Assembly: GCA_003661265.1 (NCBI GenBank)
Contig: QMVU01000072.1
Location: 1 to 6,159, forward strand
DNA: 6,159 bases
Source of the DNA: Thermoproteota archaeon
GTDB lineage: Archaea > Korarchaeota > Korarchaeia > Korarchaeales > Korarchaeaceae
Reading direction: 5' to 3'
Shown one piece after another: positions 5,790 to 6,159 of the stretch (the first letter of the stretch is position 1; every line of letters starts with the position of its first letter). A program made the position numbers and the translations under genes. The notes under the pieces were generated by a model that was given only the letters and a program-made list of their open reading frames with translations, did no database searches and was not told where the DNA came from.

Positions 5790-6155
5790 TTATCCCTCTT
5801 TTTTGGGGCCATATCTTTTCAAATAAAGCTCAACGGGATCGTAATTAAGCCTCTCCTTTAGAATCCTTCTCCCCTCCTCCGTCAGATCAAGAGGGGTCCA
5901 AGGTGGATCAAGAACAAGCTTGACGCTTACTTCCTTAGCCTCTTTAACCTCCTCCTCAACCTTCTTCTTTGCCATTCCTAGGATGAAGAAGCCCATTGGA
6001 CATCCCGGGGTCGTTAGAGTCATTTTAATTTTGATAATGGGCCCCTCTGAGATCTCTATTCCCCTTAATAGACCTAAATCCACCACATTTACTCCCAATT
6101 CTGGGTCCAGAACCTTTTTTAGAGCAGCTAAAACCCTCTCTTCAACATTTTTCAA
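5790..6155 (-). CDS. MIP18/DUF59 family (SufT/PaaD-like) iron-sulfur assembly protein
   Basis: This 121-residue cytoplasmic protein belongs to the DUF59 family, whose members help insert or carry iron-sulfur clusters (MIP18/CIA2 in eukaryotes, SufT in bacteria, PaaD in phenylacetate oxidation). Visible signatures are ALKKVLDPELGVNVVDLGLL (11-30), LTTPGCPM (47-54) with the family's conserved Cys at 52, and LDPPWTP (82-88) followed by the LTEEGRRIL helix. About 20 residues beyond that (from 101, KERLNYDPVELYLKRYG) extend past the usual domain end and are charged and Lys-rich; their role is unknown. The start given is TTG at 6155, giving MKNVEERVL, a sensible family N terminus, but only four bases lie beyond it and the frame is open to the window edge, so the true start could be further upstream. 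Its target cannot be inferred from the neighbours. It is convergent with the GNAT-like gene with a four-base gap. Confidence 0.9.
   Translation of the reverse strand: MKNVEERVLAALKKVLDPELGVNVVDLGLLRGIEISEGPIIKIKMTLTTPGCPMGFFILGMAKKKVEEEVKEAKEVSVKLVLDPPWTPLDLTEEGRRILKERLNYDPVELYLKRYGPKKEG
5797..5804 (+). terminator. T-tract terminator after the GNAT-like gene
   Basis: TCTTTTTT, with T6 at 5799-5804, begins 12 bases past the GNAT-like stop and is flanked by CCC and GGGG that could form a very short stem. It lies inside the last codons of the convergent DUF59 gene, where it encodes the Lys-rich tail, so part of the signal may be due to codon content. Confidence 0.35.
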
Positions 6156-6159
6156 CGAC

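Noticed and set aside
1..6159. CRISPR array, insertion sequence, defence island or attachment site at the tRNA 3' end
   Set aside because: No spaced direct repeats, transposase, integrase or duplicate of the tRNA 3' end is visible; the gene content is ordinary core metabolism.

Overview
The window looks like a chromosomal piece of a (probably thermophilic) archaeon. The evidence is a Cdc48-type AAA ATPase, an archaeal-type threonyl-tRNA synthetase with the archaeal N-terminal editing domain, a GHMP kinase of the mevalonate kinase family, a flavin-dependent thymidylate synthase, a MIP18/DUF59 protein, Arg codons dominated by AGA/AGG, frequent TTG/GTG starts, and T-tract rather than hairpin-type ends. 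The ThrRS carries editing and catalytic parts in one chain, which argues against the Crenarchaeota that split them into two proteins. A deep Thermoproteota- or Korarchaeota-like lineage is possible, but the sequence does not settle the taxon.

Layout: (1) 1-387, plus strand, is the 3' end of a cdc48-like ATPase cut by the window edge. (2) 416-491, plus strand, is a complete tRNA-Asn(GUU) with CCA encoded, ending in a T-rich tract. (3) 544-4819, minus strand, is a tightly overlapping four-gene operon transcribed dcd -> thyX -> mevalonate kinase homologue -> thrS. Every junction overlaps or nearly touches, and a T6 tract lies just past thrS, back to back with the tRNA terminator. (4) A 42-bp divergent gap at 4820-4861 holds two CCT/AGG palindromic elements one helical turn apart. 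(5) 4862-5785, plus strand, is a GNAT-like protein that appears to carry a second, degenerate GNAT-like half. (6) 5790-6155, minus strand, convergent with it, is a DUF59/MIP18 (SufT-like) iron-sulfur assembly protein whose 5' end touches the window edge. No stretch over 300 bases lacks a gene.

How the genes fit together: Dcd deaminates dCTP to dUTP, a dUTPase activity (not separately encoded here) gives dUMP, and ThyX methylates dUMP to dTMP, so dcd-thyX is a thymidylate supply unit. The same transcript also supplies an isoprenoid-pathway type kinase and threonyl-tRNA synthetase, a housekeeping mix.

The point most worth a second look is the mevalonate kinase homologue. It has all GHMP kinase landmarks, but the positions where mevalonate kinases normally have their active-site Lys (APGK) and catalytic Asp (SGxD) read Gln and Gly. 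Secondary points are the tandem GNAT architecture with a weak acetyl-CoA loop, and a strong Shine-Dalgarno plus six-codon mini-ORF inside the start of that gene. I did not find a defence system, mobile element, CRISPR array or other clearly new system.
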